The position numbers were made by a program, and so were the translations under genes. A stretch of 64,000 nucleotides of DNA from Methylocystis sp. B8 (GTDB taxonomy: Bacteria; Pseudomonadota; Alphaproteobacteria; Rhizobiales; Beijerinckiaceae): the NCBI RefSeq assembly GCF_005771425.1, contig NZ_VBTZ01000004.1:62001-126000 (forward strand), given 5' to 3'. Numbering within the stretch: position 1 is the stretch's first letter; each line of letters opens with the position of its first letter. Positions 18,384-27,715 of the stretch are shown here, piece by piece. Below the pieces are notes generated by a model, which saw only the letters and a list, made by a program, of their open reading frames with translations, ran no database searches and was not told where the DNA came from.

Positions 18384-20849
18384 ATGCTGAAACCTGTTCC
18401 CCTTATGCTTGCGTCGTGCGCTTATCTTTTCCACTCGGCCGCGCTTGCAAAACCCGCAGTCCCTTGGTGCCTGAATCCTGCGCAATTCTTTTCGGAAAAT
18501 CCCAGCCCGTATCGACCTCTTCCGACAATCGAACGCGATGAACGCATAGGCGCTAGCCGCCCCGGCGCGCCGGGGCCGCTTTCACTTGGGTTGGAAATGA
18601 AGCGCGCGACGCTTCGAATCGGCAATCATAAGGTTTCGGAGGTCCCATTTAACGAGCCGACTCTTGGGCGCGGCGCAAGCGCGTATCTCTTCGATCCTGG
18701 CGGGAAACAGTGCCGGATACGACCCTCAGACTTTCAGTCCGAAGCTTTCCAAACTGCATGGGGCTACGGAGGTTTTCGACTCGAGGTCCAACAAAAGGAT
18801 AGGCTGGCGATGACGCAGTCGACTGCGCTCGATTACGCGAAGCCAGCAAATGATGGCGGCGGCCCTTCAACGCCCGACCCTGCAGCTTTCTTCGGTTCGC
18901 CCTGCCAAATGACCAATTCGCATACCCACGGCTTGCTCGTCTCGCCGTACAAGACGGCGACGACGCTTGGCGACAATGTTTTGCCGCTCGCGGGCAAAAT
19001 GGGTGAAACGGACAAATGCGATCCGTTGTCAGGACATGACGTGGCGCACGGCGACGTGCGCACGAAGCTTCAATACGACATAAAGATTCCGTCCAAACCC
19101 GCGCCCGACCAACACGACGCGCTGGAGGACGGAAAACATCCTTCAGGCCTCTTCTGGCTTCACCCGCATATCCATGGATACAGCGCAAGTCAGCTTACGG
19201 GCGGCACAACGAGGCTCATCACGGTCGGATCGATCGGTGACTATGTCCGAGGACTTGGCGCTTATCGCGGGGCCGCAGGTCCCAACATGCGCTTTCTGAT
19301 GATCAAGGACGCGCAGATCAAAAAGAGCGCCGACGGCGGCGAGATCTTCGTCGCCTCTCCCGACGCGGGTCTGTGTGAGAAGACGCCCGCTGACGGCAAG
19401 AGCTTTTGGGCCGGAGGCGAATGCAAGAACGCAGACGGAAGCACCGTTTGGGCTTTTACGATCAACGGCGTCCAGAACCCACGAATCGACGATGATCTGA
19501 AAGCAGGCGACTGGGAGCTTTGGCGCATGGCCAACGCCTCGCCGACCGTAAGTTACCATCTGTCGATCATTCCGCTGAGCGAAGCGCAGGCCTCGGGGCC
19601 GGCCGCCACGCCGCTGCATCGTCGCAAATTCTACGTTCTGGCCAAGGATGGCGCAGGCGTGAAGGATGCGGGCGCGTTGGAGAAGGAAGTGCTGCTGATG
19701 CCCGGCGCGCGTTTTGAGATTCTGATTCCGCCGTTGCCCGCAGGCCAGGAATTTGCGTTCGTCTCAGAAGGATTAGAAACTGGCGGAGACGCTTGGCCGC
19801 GCGTGATCCTCGCCACGATCCGCGGTAAGGGCGCCGGCGCTGAGTCGAGCGTGGCCGGTGAGGAAATCGGCGCCGCGCCCTATGCTTCGAGTGGGCCGGA
19901 TATCAACGCGCTCACGCAGGCGGCTCCGAGTTCTATGACCTCCAAAATGGAAGCGGCGGCTCCCCTCGAAAGCGCACGTCCATGCGACAGGCTTGCAGGT
20001 CGCGAGAGGCTCATCCTTTTTGTAAAAAATCCATCTTATACGGATAGCCACGAATGGGGGCGGGGCGATCTGCTTGGATTGATTGCCGCTATTCGAGCTC
20101 CTGGCGAGACTGACGCTAAACTCGCGCACTATTTCAAACGCGGAGATCGCAGCAAGCCGATCGACGCGATGGATACCATTAGCTTTGATGATATGAGAGC
20201 GCTCTCTCGCAAGAAATATGACAAAAACGCAAGCGACAATTTCGTTCCCGCATTTAGCGGCAATCCTGTTCTCGCCGACGTTTGCGTCAACTTTGACCCG
20301 AACAACGGGCATTACGAGGATTGGGTGCTCGAAAACTGGACGAACGAAATACATAACTTTCACATGCACCAGACGCGCTTCACCGTCGCGCCAATAGAGA
20401 AAAGCGATAGTCGCTATTTCGACTTTCCTTGTCGCAAGGCTGCATATGTCGCTGACCCAGCGAGAAAAGACGACTACAGTCGGGACAAGCCCTGTTTGTT
20501 GGATGCGAAGGATACCGCGCCCCAAGTTAATTTCGGCGACGAGCTTATTTCTCAATTCTACAAAGGCCACCTCTCCACCGGCTATGATGCGCCCGGCGCG
20601 CGCGACGCCGCACATGACAGCGTGCCGGTGCCGCGAGGAACGACGGCCTGCGACGGGCATGTTTGGACGAAGCAGGAAATCGAGAACGCCACGAAAGACA
20701 AGAAAGAGGGTTGCATGCCCGGCCGCGTGACGGTGCGCGTCCGCTTCAATCGGCATCAACAGATCGGAACTTTCCCCTACCACTGCCATATACTCGAACA
20801 CGAGGATCGAGGAATGATGGCGCTCATCGAAGTGCGGGATCGGCGTTAA
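18384..20849 (+). CDS. Large periplasmic multicopper oxidase
   Basis: The 821-residue protein has a signal peptide (hydrophobic to about residue 22, ALAKP) and all four multicopper oxidase copper motifs: HTHG at 180-183, HPHIHG at 260-265, HNFHMH at 657-662, and [14 protein letters not shown] at 799-812. The last supplies the type 1 Cys801, His806 and probable axial Met811. It is much larger than CueO or CopA-type laccases (about 500-600) because of long insertions between motifs and a long N-terminal extension. It probably oxidises Cu(I), Fe(II), Mn(II) or a phenolic substrate in the periplasm. AAGG lies nine bases before the ATG. It is inserted between rimM and trmD on the opposite strand; its stop is eight bases from the rimM stop. 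Confidence 0.85.
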   Translation: MLKPVPLMLASCAYLFHSAALAKPAVPWCLNPAQFFSENPSPYRPLPTIERDERIGASRPGAPGPLSLGLEMKRATLRIGNHKVSEVPFNEPTLGRGASAYLFDPGGKQCRIRPSDFQSEAFQTAWGYGGFRLEVQQKDRLAMTQSTALDYAKPANDGGGPSTPDPAAFFGSPCQMTNSHTHGLLVSPYKTATTLGDNVLPLAGKMGETDKCDPLSGHDVAHGDVRTKLQYDIKIPSKPAPDQHDALEDGKHPSGLFWLHPHIHGYSASQLTGGTTRLITVGSIGDYVRGLGAYRGAAGPNMRFLMIKDAQIKKSADGGEIFVASPDAGLCEKTPADGKSFWAGGECKNADGSTVWAFTINGVQNPRIDDDLKAGDWELWRMANASPTVSYHLSIIPLSEAQASGPAATPLHRRKFYVLAKDGAGVKDAGALEKEVLLMPGARFEILIPPLPAGQEFAFVSEGLETGGDAWPRVILATIRGKGAGAESSVAGEEIGAAPYASSGPDINALTQAAPSSMTSKMEAAAPLESARPCDRLAGRERLILFVKNPSYTDSHEWGRGDLLGLIAAIRAPGETDAKLAHYFKRGDRSKPIDAMDTISFDDMRALSRKKYDKNASDNFVPAFSGNPVLADVCVNFDPNNGHYEDWVLENWTNEIHNFHMHQTRFTVAPIEKSDSRYFDFPCRKAAYVADPARKDDYSRDKPCLLDAKDTAPQVNFGDELISQFYKGHLSTGYDAPGARDAAHDSVPVPRGTTACDGHVWTKQEIENATKDKKEGCMPGRVTVRVRFNRHQQIGTFPYHCHILEHEDRGMMALIEVRDRR

Positions 20850-20857
20850 GGGAGCCT

Positions 20858-21394
20858 CTATTCCTGCTCCCCTTCAACCTCCGCAGGCGGAACGACGACA
20901 ACCCGCGACGCTTTGACATCGACGAGCGGCGTCGCCGCCTTGGTGAAAGGGACAAGCAGCGTTTCGCCATTGCCGGCTGGCGCAATCTCCAGCATGTCGC
21001 CTGCGCCGAAATTGCGCACGGCGACGATGACTCCGATTGTCTCGCCATCCGACGTTTCAGCGCGGAGCCCGACGAGATCGGCGATATAGAACTCGTCCTC
21101 TTCCGTCGCCGGGAGCAGTTCGCGGGGCAGGTAGAGCTCGACGCCGTTTAAGGCCTCGGCGTCGTTGCGGTCGTCCACGCCCTCGATCTTAGCGACGAGC
21201 ATGTCCTTGCCCTGGTGGCGTACGGAGCGCAGCTTGAAATTGCGCGCGCCGCTCTTGTCGACAAGGCCGTCGTAGGTTGCGATCGCCAGAGGATCGCTCG
21301 TGAAGCTCTGCAGACGGATGTCGCCGCGCACCCCATGCGGCGCGCCGAAGCGGCCGAGCAGGACGAGGCTCTTCTCCTTAGCGTAGTCCATCAT
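20858..21394 (-). CDS. rimM: Ribosome maturation factor RimM
   Basis: RimM binds ribosomal protein S19 and assists maturation of the 30S head. The 178-residue protein has the N-terminal RimM barrel (LLGRFGAPHGVRGDIRLQSF) and the C-terminal PRC-barrel (EFYIADLVGLRAETSDG and GAGDMLEI), ending in an acidic tail. It is on the minus strand after ffh and rpsP, the usual order. A palindromic repeat of about 108 bases lies between rpsP and rimM, and the next gene downstream is a foreign-looking oxidase instead of trmD. Confidence 0.94.
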   Translation of the reverse strand: MMDYAKEKSLVLLGRFGAPHGVRGDIRLQSFTSDPLAIATYDGLVDKSGARNFKLRSVRHQGKDMLVAKIEGVDDRNDAEALNGVELYLPRELLPATEEDEFYIADLVGLRAETSDGETIGVIVAVRNFGAGDMLEIAPAGNGETLLVPFTKAATPLVDVKASRVVVVPPAEVEGEQE

Positions 21395-21400
21395 TCGATT

Positions 21401-21508
21401 TCCTCATCCTGAGGAGCTCGCGTCTCGAAGGACGAGGAAATCGCCGCGCACGCTGTCCGCCCTCGCGCTTCGAGACGGCTCCTGCGGAGCCACCTCAGCA
21501 TGAGGGCG
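21401..21508. repeat. Inverted repeat element between rpsP and rimM
   Basis: The element has a left half CCTCATCCTGAGGAGCTCGC then GTCTCGAAGGACGAGG, and a right half CCTCGCGCTTCGAGACGG with GAGCCACCTCAGCATGAGGG, so the two ends are imperfect inverted copies. The same family occurs at 51337-51452 and, as one half, inside ileS at 9929-9971. Transcribed from the minus strand it would fold into a long hairpin between two genes of the translation operon. Confidence 0.8.
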
Positions 21509-21532
21509 AATGAAACGTCGCGCACAGAAGAC

Positions 21533-21898
21533 TTACGCCGCCGGCGCTTCCGCAGCGCCCGCTCCAGCGGCTTCCGCCGCCGCGGCGGCGCGCTCCTGCG
21601 CCTTCTTCTTCGGCCGCGCCTTCTGCGGATTGTTGCGCGCTTCGCGCTTCATCAGGCCGAGGCCGTCGAGCAGACGCGAGACGCGATCGGTCGGCTGAGC
21701 GCCCTTCGAGAGCCAGGCTTTCGCTTTTTCGACGTCGAGCACCAGTCGGTCCGCGGCGTCCTTTTCCTTCAAGGGATCGAAATAGCCGATCTTCTCGATG
21801 TAGCGGCCATCGCGCGGCGACCGGGAGTCGGCGATGACGACGCGATAGAAGGGACGCTTCTTGGCGCCGCCGCGGGCGAGACGAATTTTAAGCGACAT
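21533..21898 (-). CDS. rpsP: 30S ribosomal protein S16
   Basis: S16 is a primary-binding protein of the small subunit. The 121-residue product begins [20 protein letters not shown], the invariant opening, and has [21 protein letters not shown]. After residue 85 it carries the long alanine/lysine-rich extension common in Alphaproteobacteria. It follows ffh by 52 bases on the minus strand. Confidence 0.97.
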   Translation of the reverse strand: MSLKIRLARGGAKKRPFYRVVIADSRSPRDGRYIEKIGYFDPLKEKDAADRLVLDVEKAKAWLSKGAQPTDRVSRLLDGLGLMKREARNNPQKARPKKKAQERAAAAAEAAGAGAAEAPAA

Positions 21899-21950
21899 GT
21901 TTTCTTTCCTGCTTTGTTAAGGTGAGTGAGAGCCGGCGATAGCCGACGGG

Positions 21951-23483
21951 CTATTTTTTCTTTCCGAAGGGGTTCAATCCGCTCAGCAGTCCCCCACCGA
22001 GCCCTGGCAGACTCGGTTTGCTTAAGAGATCCGGCGGCGGCGCCGCCGGAATGCCGGGAGGCCCCTTGGGCTGTTGCACGCCGAGCTTTTCCTGAAGCTT
22101 CTGCAGCTCTTCTTGCGACGGCATCTGCATGCCGGGGCCGAGGCCCATCATCTGGGCGGCCTTGCCCATCATCCCGCCGCGTTTTCCCGTGCCGAAGGAT
22201 TTCATCAGATCGGCCATCTGCCGATGCTGCTTCAAAAGCTTATTGACCTCTTCGACCTTGGCGCCGGAGCCCGCGGCGATGCGCTTCTTGCGCGAGGCTT
22301 TCAGCAGGTCGGGATTGCGCCGTTCCTTGGGCGTCATCGAGAGAATAATGGCGCGCTGGCGCTTCACCATCCTGTCGTCGAAACCGGACGCGGCGATCTG
22401 ATCCTTCATTTTGCCGACGCCGGGCAGCAGGCCCATGATGCCGCCTAAGCCGCCGATCTTCTCGACCTGGGCGAGCTGATCGCAGAGGTCCTGCAGATCG
22501 AACTTGCCCTTGGCCATCCGCTCGGCGGCCTTGCGGGCCTGTTCGGCGTCGATCGCCGCGGCGGCCTTTTCGACCAGCGCGACGATGTCGCCCATGCCGA
22601 GAATGCGATTGGCGATGCGCGTCGGCGAGAATTCGTCGAGCGCGTCCATCTTTTCGCCGACGCCGATAAGCTTGATCGGCTTGCCGGTGACATAGCGCAT
22701 GGAGAGCGCCGCGCCGCCGCGGCCATCGCCGTCCATACGCGTCAATACAATGCCGGTCAGCCCGACCTGCTCGTCGAAATTGCTGGCGAGATTGACCGCG
22801 TCCTGTCCGGTCAGCGCATCGGCGACGAGCAGGATTTCATGCGGCTTGGCGGAGGTCTTGATCTCCGCCATCTCGGCCATCAGCGGCTCGTCGATATGCG
22901 TGCGGCCGGCGGTGTCGAGCAGCACAACGTCGAAGCCTTGCAGCCGCGCGGCCTCCATCGCCCGCTTGGCGATCTGCACCGGCGTCTGGCCGGCGACGAT
23001 CGGCAGCGTGTCGACCTCGACCTGCCGGCCAAGCACGGCGAGTTGCTCTTGGGCCGCTGGGCGCTTGACGTCGAGCGAGGCCATCAGCGTGCGCTTGCCG
23101 TGACGCTCCTTCAAGCGCTTGGCGATCTTGGCGGTGGTCGTGGTTTTGCCCGCGCCTTGCAGGCCGACCATCATGATCGCGACCGGCGGCGCGGCGGCGA
23201 GATCGATCGGCTGCGCCTCCTGGCCCAGCGTCTCGATCAGCACGTCATTGACGATCTTGACGACCATCTGGCCGGGCGTGACCGATTTGATGACGCCGGC
23301 GCCGATAGCCCTATCGCGGACCTTGTCGGTGAAGGAGCGCACGACATCGAGCGCGACATCGGCCTCGAGCAGCGCGCGGCGGATTTCCCGCAGCGCCTCG
23401 TTGACGTCGGCTTCGGAGAGCGCGCCGCGCTTTGTGAGCTTGTCGAAAATGCCGGAGAGCTTGTCGGAAAGGCTCTCGAACAT
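21951..23483 (-). CDS. ffh: Signal recognition particle GTPase Ffh
   Basis: Ffh with 4.5S RNA recognises signal sequences and brings ribosomes to FtsY at the membrane. The 510-residue protein has the N domain, the G domain with GLQGAGKTTTTAKIA (G1), DTAGRTHIDEPL (G3), TRMDGDGRGGAAL (G4 and insertion region) and GVGEKMDALDEF (G5), and the methionine-rich M domain with GGMMGKAAQMMGLGPGMQM. The C-terminal tail is rich in proline and glycine. The ATG at 23483 has CAGGAG six bases upstream. It is the first gene of the minus-strand translation block. The 4.5S RNA gene was not found in this window. Confidence 0.97.
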   Translation of the reverse strand: MFESLSDKLSGIFDKLTKRGALSEADVNEALREIRRALLEADVALDVVRSFTDKVRDRAIGAGVIKSVTPGQMVVKIVNDVLIETLGQEAQPIDLAAAPPVAIMMVGLQGAGKTTTTAKIAKRLKERHGKRTLMASLDVKRPAAQEQLAVLGRQVEVDTLPIVAGQTPVQIAKRAMEAARLQGFDVVLLDTAGRTHIDEPLMAEMAEIKTSAKPHEILLVADALTGQDAVNLASNFDEQVGLTGIVLTRMDGDGRGGAALSMRYVTGKPIKLIGVGEKMDALDEFSPTRIANRILGMGDIVALVEKAAAAIDAEQARKAAERMAKGKFDLQDLCDQLAQVEKIGGLGGIMGLLPGVGKMKDQIAASGFDDRMVKRQRAIILSMTPKERRNPDLLKASRKKRIAAGSGAKVEEVNKLLKQHRQMADLMKSFGTGKRGGMMGKAAQMMGLGPGMQMPSQEELQKLQEKLGVQQPKGPPGIPAAPPPDLLSKPSLPGLGGGLLSGLNPFGKKK

Positions 23484-23698
23484 GGTTTTCTCCTGAGGGA
23501 GCGGACGGCGCTCCAAAGCAAAACGCGCCCGGGGGCGCATCGCGCTGCCGGGCGTTGGCCTGCCGCCTCTCGGGCGGCTCGGCGGATTTAGGGTTCTCTT
23601 TCGAGATGTGCGGGGTTTTTATGCGCGGCGGGCGCCGGAGTCAACGTCCGGCCGCTTTGGCGCTAACATGGCTGCTCTAGACTCGTCGGCTGAACGTT

Positions 23699-23989
23699 AT
23701 GATCCTCGACGCTTTTCTCCAATCGCTTTCCGCACCCGACTGTCCAACGCTATCGCCGCCGCTGCGCGCGCTCTGGTTCGACGCCAAGGGCGATTGGAAC
23801 GCGGCGCATAAATGCGTCGACGACAAATCCGATCCAGACAGCATGTGGGTCCACGCCTACCTTCATCGCAAGGAAGGCGATCTTTCGAATGCGGGCTATT
23901 GGTATGGCCGTGCCCAGCGAGAGCCCCACAAAGGCGCGCTCGAGGAAGAATGGCGCGAGATCGTCGAAGCGCTGCTTGGAACGCCGTAA
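23699..23989 (+). CDS. Conserved small hypothetical protein
   Basis: A 96-residue soluble protein with a tryptophan-rich core: ALWFDAKGDWNAAHKCVDD, DPDSMWVHAYLHRKEGD and NAGYWYGRAQR. The helix pairs look like one and a half TPR-type repeats. I recall close relatives in many proteobacteria but no experimental function. It is nine bases upstream of an LprI-like gene, with AAGGAG between them, so they form an operon. The 215-base gap to ffh (divergent) holds no feature I can name. Confidence 0.75.
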   Translation: MILDAFLQSLSAPDCPTLSPPLRALWFDAKGDWNAAHKCVDDKSDPDSMWVHAYLHRKEGDLSNAGYWYGRAQREPHKGALEEEWREIVEALLGTP

Positions 23990-23998
23990 GGAGAGAAG

Positions 23999-24541
23999 AT
24001 GATCCGCGCCGCGCTTCTGGTTCTCGCCTGTCTCGTCGCCGTCCCGGCGTTCGCGGAGGAGCCCTCCAAGGAGGACCGCGCCGAGATCGACGCCTGTCTC
24101 GCGCTCGCCGCTGACAAAGCCAAGAAGGCGCCGCCGCCAAAAGACGAACTGGAAGAAGCGCCCGGCGCCGAAGCCCGTCTCGCGGCTGCCGTGGAAAAAG
24201 CGGGGCATGATCGGTCGAGCTGCATAGGCGCGCTCGCCAAGACCTGCATCCAGAAGGAAGGCAATACGTCCAACGCCGCGCTGAACGAGTGCTACAGCCG
24301 CGAGGCAGTAGTCTGGGACTTCCGTCTCAACGCCTCCTACCGCGCGGCGCTCGCCAAAATGGACAAGGACGCGGCCGATAATCTGCGCAAGACTCAGCGC
24401 GCCTGGATCGCCTGGCGCGACGCCACCTGCCGGCAGCCGGAAGTCGTGTTCAAAGGAACAATGGCCGGCCCGATGCAGGCGTGGTGCATGATGGACCTCA
24501 CCGCCCGTCAGGCGTTCTGGATGGCGGGCTGGGTGGAGTGA
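23999..24541 (+). CDS. Secreted DUF1311 / LprI-like protein
   Basis: The 180-residue protein has a clear signal peptide (IRAALLVLACLVAVPAFA, cleavage near residue 19) and a C-terminal DUF1311 domain with spaced cysteines and the motif LRKTQRAWIAWRDATC. This domain occurs in LprI-type lysozyme inhibitors and many uncharacterised periplasmic proteins. AAGGAGAG lies just before the ATG. The stop overlaps the GTG start of the RecQ-like gene (GTGA), an unexpected partner for a secreted protein. Confidence 0.8.
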   Translation: MIRAALLVLACLVAVPAFAEEPSKEDRAEIDACLALAADKAKKAPPPKDELEEAPGAEARLAAAVEKAGHDRSSCIGALAKTCIQKEGNTSNAALNECYSREAVVWDFRLNASYRAALAKMDKDAADNLRKTQRAWIAWRDATCRQPEVVFKGTMAGPMQAWCMMDLTARQAFWMAGWVE

Positions 24542-26121
24542 CCTCGTCGTCCCTGGCCGAAGCGCGGGAGTTGCTGCGCAGCAATTTCGGCTTTGCGGAC
24601 TTTCTGCCGGGGCAGGCGGAGGTCGTCGAGGCCGTGCTCGCCGGCCGAGACGCCATCGCCATCATGCCGACGGGCTCCGGCAAATCCCTCCTCTACCAAT
24701 TGCCGGCCGCCGCCCCGGGGCCCGGGCTCGTCCTCGTCTGCTCGCCGCTCATCGCGCTGATGCGCGACCAGCTTCGAACCCTCGCCGATAAGGGCCTCAG
24801 CGCCGTGGCGCTGCATTCGATGCAGGCGGATGAGGAAGCGGCGGCGTCGATCGACGCGGTCGCGTCGGGCCGGGCAAAGCTCCTCTATGCGGCGCCGGAG
24901 CGTCTCGCCCAGGAGGGAACGCAGCATTTATTGCGCAGCATTCGCATCAAACTGTTCGCCGTCGATGAGGCCCACTGCGTCTCGCATTGGGGCCATGAAT
25001 TTCGCCCCGACTATCGCGCGCTCGGCGAGATTGCGCGAAAGCTCGGCGCGCCGCCGATGCTCGCGGTCACCGCGACGGCCAGCCCGCGCACGCGCGACGA
25101 TATCGCCAGCACGCTGTTTTCGCGCCCGCCCGAGATCTTTCAGCGCTCCTTCGCGCGGCCGAACTTGTCGCTCGATTTTGCCCGGAAGCGCGCCGGCCTG
25201 CGGCAGATCACCGATTTTCCGCGTAAGGGCTGCGAGAAGGAAAGCGGAATCATCTATTGCAACTCGCGCAACAAGACCGACGCGCTCGCGCGCGAGCTTT
25301 CGCGGCTCGGTTTCGACGCGCTCCCCTATCACGCGGGGCTCGACGCCCATACGCGATCAGAAAGTCAGGACGCCTTCTTCACGCGCAAAAGCGCGGTGAT
25401 GGTCGCGACCATCGCCTTCGGCATGGGCGTCGACAAGCCGGATGTGCGCTTCATCCTTCACGCCGATCTGCCGACCTCGGTCGAGGGCTATTATCAGGAG
25501 ATCGGCCGCGCCGGCCGCGATGGCGCCCCCGCCCGCGCGCTGACGCTGTTCTCGCCTGCGGACTTGGCATTGCGCTGGCGAACCCCAGAAGAGGCGCAGG
25601 AAAATGAAGCGGCCGCCGGCGATTACTTTAGACGCCACGCGATGGCGCGCCTCGCGGCCACGCCCGGTTGTCGCTTCATGCGGCTCCTCGCCGAATTCGG
25701 CGAAGAGAGCGGACCTTGCGGTAAATGCGACCACTGCCGTGGCGGACCGCTCGCCTGGCCGCGCCGGCTTTCATCATTGGCGCTCGGCTGGCGCTCGGCG
25801 CTCACGAGCGGCGTCGCGACGCGAGGCGACATTCCGGAAGTCGAGCAAGATATTCCCCAAGTTGTGCCCGTGCCGGCTGAGGCACCGATAGAACGACGAG
25901 AGGAACCCCCGCTCACCGTTGACGAGGCGCGCCTCCTGCGCGCGCTCGAAGCCGAGCGCCTCGCCATTGCAAAAAGGCGCGGCGTGGCGCCACGCGCCGT
26001 CGCTTCCGAACAAGCGCTGCGCGCCATCGCGCGCGAGAGGCCCAAAAGCGCCGGCGATCCGCTGCTGCACGAGATCGCCGATGCGGCGGCGCTGCTGCGC
26101 GTGATCGACCAAGCGCGCTGA
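24538..26121 (+). CDS. RecQ-family ATP-dependent DNA helicase, short form
   Basis: A 3'-5' superfamily 2 helicase of 527 residues. Walker A is MPTGSGKSLLYQLPA, the DEAH box is VDEAHCVSHWGHEFRPDYRAL, and motif VI is EIGRAGRDG. A RecQ zinc site with four cysteines follows (GCRFMRLL and GPCGKCDHC). After it the usual winged-helix RQC part is short; the last 70 residues resemble a small helical HRDC-like segment without clear motifs. Start: GTG at 24538 overlaps the upstream stop; an ATG at 24481 would lie inside the DUF1311 gene. Canonical RecQ is about 600 residues, so this may be an accessory RecQ rather than the main one. Confidence 0.85.
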   Translation: MTSSSLAEARELLRSNFGFADFLPGQAEVVEAVLAGRDAIAIMPTGSGKSLLYQLPAAAPGPGLVLVCSPLIALMRDQLRTLADKGLSAVALHSMQADEEAAASIDAVASGRAKLLYAAPERLAQEGTQHLLRSIRIKLFAVDEAHCVSHWGHEFRPDYRALGEIARKLGAPPMLAVTATASPRTRDDIASTLFSRPPEIFQRSFARPNLSLDFARKRAGLRQITDFPRKGCEKESGIIYCNSRNKTDALARELSRLGFDALPYHAGLDAHTRSESQDAFFTRKSAVMVATIAFGMGVDKPDVRFILHADLPTSVEGYYQEIGRAGRDGAPARALTLFSPADLALRWRTPEEAQENEAAAGDYFRRHAMARLAATPGCRFMRLLAEFGEESGPCGKCDHCRGGPLAWPRRLSSLALGWRSALTSGVATRGDIPEVEQDIPQVVPVPAEAPIERREEPPLTVDEARLLRALEAERLAIAKRRGVAPRAVASEQALRAIARERPKSAGDPLLHEIADAAALLRVIDQAR

Positions 26122-26189
26122 GCTCGGCCAGGGTATCGTTTCGCGCCGCAACATTGTATAGGCTCGGCGTCTTGTTCCCGCCCGAGGTC

Positions 26190-27626
26190 ATGTCCGCTCA
26201 TCCGCCGCCAAATGCCGCCGAACTGCGACAAGTCATGTTCGGGCTCGGCCTCGCCATGCTGCTCTCGGCCCTCGACCAGACGATTGTGGTCACCGCCATG
26301 CCGACCATCGCAGTGGATCTCGGCGACCCCCAGGACCTGCCTTGGATCGTGACGGCCTACCTCATCGCCGCGACGGTGGTGACGCCGCTCTACGGAAAAT
26401 TCGCCGACGTCTATGGGCGGCGCATCGTCATCCTTGTCGGCGTCGCCACCTTCATGATCGGGTCAGTCGCCTGCGCTTTGGCGCCGAGCATGGCGGCGCT
26501 CGCGGGCGCGAGGGTCATTCAGGGGCTTGGCGGCGGCGGCCTGATCTCGCTCGGCCAGACGATCGTCGCCGATCTTGTCTCGCCCCGAGAGCGCGGCCGC
26601 TACCAATCCTATTTCGCCGCCGTGTTTATCACCTCGAGCATCGCCGGCCCGGCGCTCGGCGGTTTTTTTGCGCAATATTGGCATTGGTCGCTGATCTTCT
26701 GGATCAATCTGCCGCTTGGACTCGCGGCCTTCATCATCGTCAATGCGCGCTTGAAGCGCCTGCCCGAGCAGCGCCATCCGCACAGCGTCGACTATCTCGG
26801 CGCAATTTTGCTGATCGCGGCCTCCGGCGTTCTTGTCCTGGCGCTTGGCTGGGGCGGCGTTCGCTATCCTTGGCGCTCGGCGCCGATTGTCGGCCTGCTC
26901 GCCGTCTCGACCCTGGCCTGGGCCCTCTTCGCCTGGCGCACCGCGCGCGCCGAGGAGCCGCTCATTCCCTTGCGCATTCTCGGACTTGCAATTGTGCGCG
27001 ACGCCATTTTCTCGAGCGCGTTTGGGATTGGCGCCTTCGTCGGACTTTCAGTCGTGATGCCGATCTATTTCGAAATCTGCAGCGGCATGAATGCGAGCGA
27101 TTCGGGGCTGACGCTTATCCCGCTAATGGTCGGCACAGTCGCCGGCGCCACACTGTCCGGATGGTTGATGGCGCATGTGACGCATTATAAGGCGCCGCCG
27201 CTCCTGGGGCTTGGCGCGGGCTTCCTCGCCGCGCTCGGCGCGGCGGCGATGATGGGTACGGGTCGCTCGCTTCTTTTGCTCAACGCTTTGCTCACCGTCA
27301 CGACTTTCGGGATTGGGGCGATGCTGCCGGTTGCGACAGTCTCGGTGCAGAACGTGGTCGATACGCGCGATCTCGGCACGGCGACCGCGTCGATGCAATT
27401 CTTCCGGCAGCTTGCGGCCGGCGCGATCGTCGCGCTTTTCGCTGCGCTGGCGATTGGCGGCGGCCGAGCGCAACTGCTCGAACAGCTGAAGACGGATGCC
27501 GACGGCGCCGCTTTGTTTTCGAGCTTCCGTCTCGTTTTCCTCGCGCTTGCCGTTTGCCTCGGTCTTTCCTTTATCTTCCTGGCGCGAATGGAGGAACGGC
27601 CGTTGCGCGGCGAACGACGCGCTTAG
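26190..27626 (+). CDS. DHA2-family MFS drug exporter
   Basis: The 478-residue protein has about 14 membrane segments, as in the drug:H+ antiporter-2 family (EmrB/QacA type). Diagnostic parts are ALDQTIVVTAMPTIAVDLG in the first segment (motif D1), GKFADVYGRRIVIL (motif A) and GGGGLISLGQTIVADL with PRERGRYQ. The ATG at 26190 gives the normal N-terminus. It is 68 bases after the helicase gene on the same strand. No adjacent EmrA-type adaptor or TetR regulator is present, so substrate and control are unknown. Confidence 0.88.
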   Translation: MSAHPPPNAAELRQVMFGLGLAMLLSALDQTIVVTAMPTIAVDLGDPQDLPWIVTAYLIAATVVTPLYGKFADVYGRRIVILVGVATFMIGSVACALAPSMAALAGARVIQGLGGGGLISLGQTIVADLVSPRERGRYQSYFAAVFITSSIAGPALGGFFAQYWHWSLIFWINLPLGLAAFIIVNARLKRLPEQRHPHSVDYLGAILLIAASGVLVLALGWGGVRYPWRSAPIVGLLAVSTLAWALFAWRTARAEEPLIPLRILGLAIVRDAIFSSAFGIGAFVGLSVVMPIYFEICSGMNASDSGLTLIPLMVGTVAGATLSGWLMAHVTHYKAPPLLGLGAGFLAALGAAAMMGTGRSLLLLNALLTVTTFGIGAMLPVATVSVQNVVDTRDLGTATASMQFFRQLAAGAIVALFAALAIGGGRAQLLEQLKTDADGAALFSSFRLVFLALAVCLGLSFIFLARMEERPLRGERRA

Positions 27627-27715
27627 CTCGATTTTCGGCGCGGCTTTTCTATTTGCCCCCACGGCATGGAATTTTCTAGAAAGGTCGCGCCTTTCCACGC
27701 CGTAAGGACCCTTCC

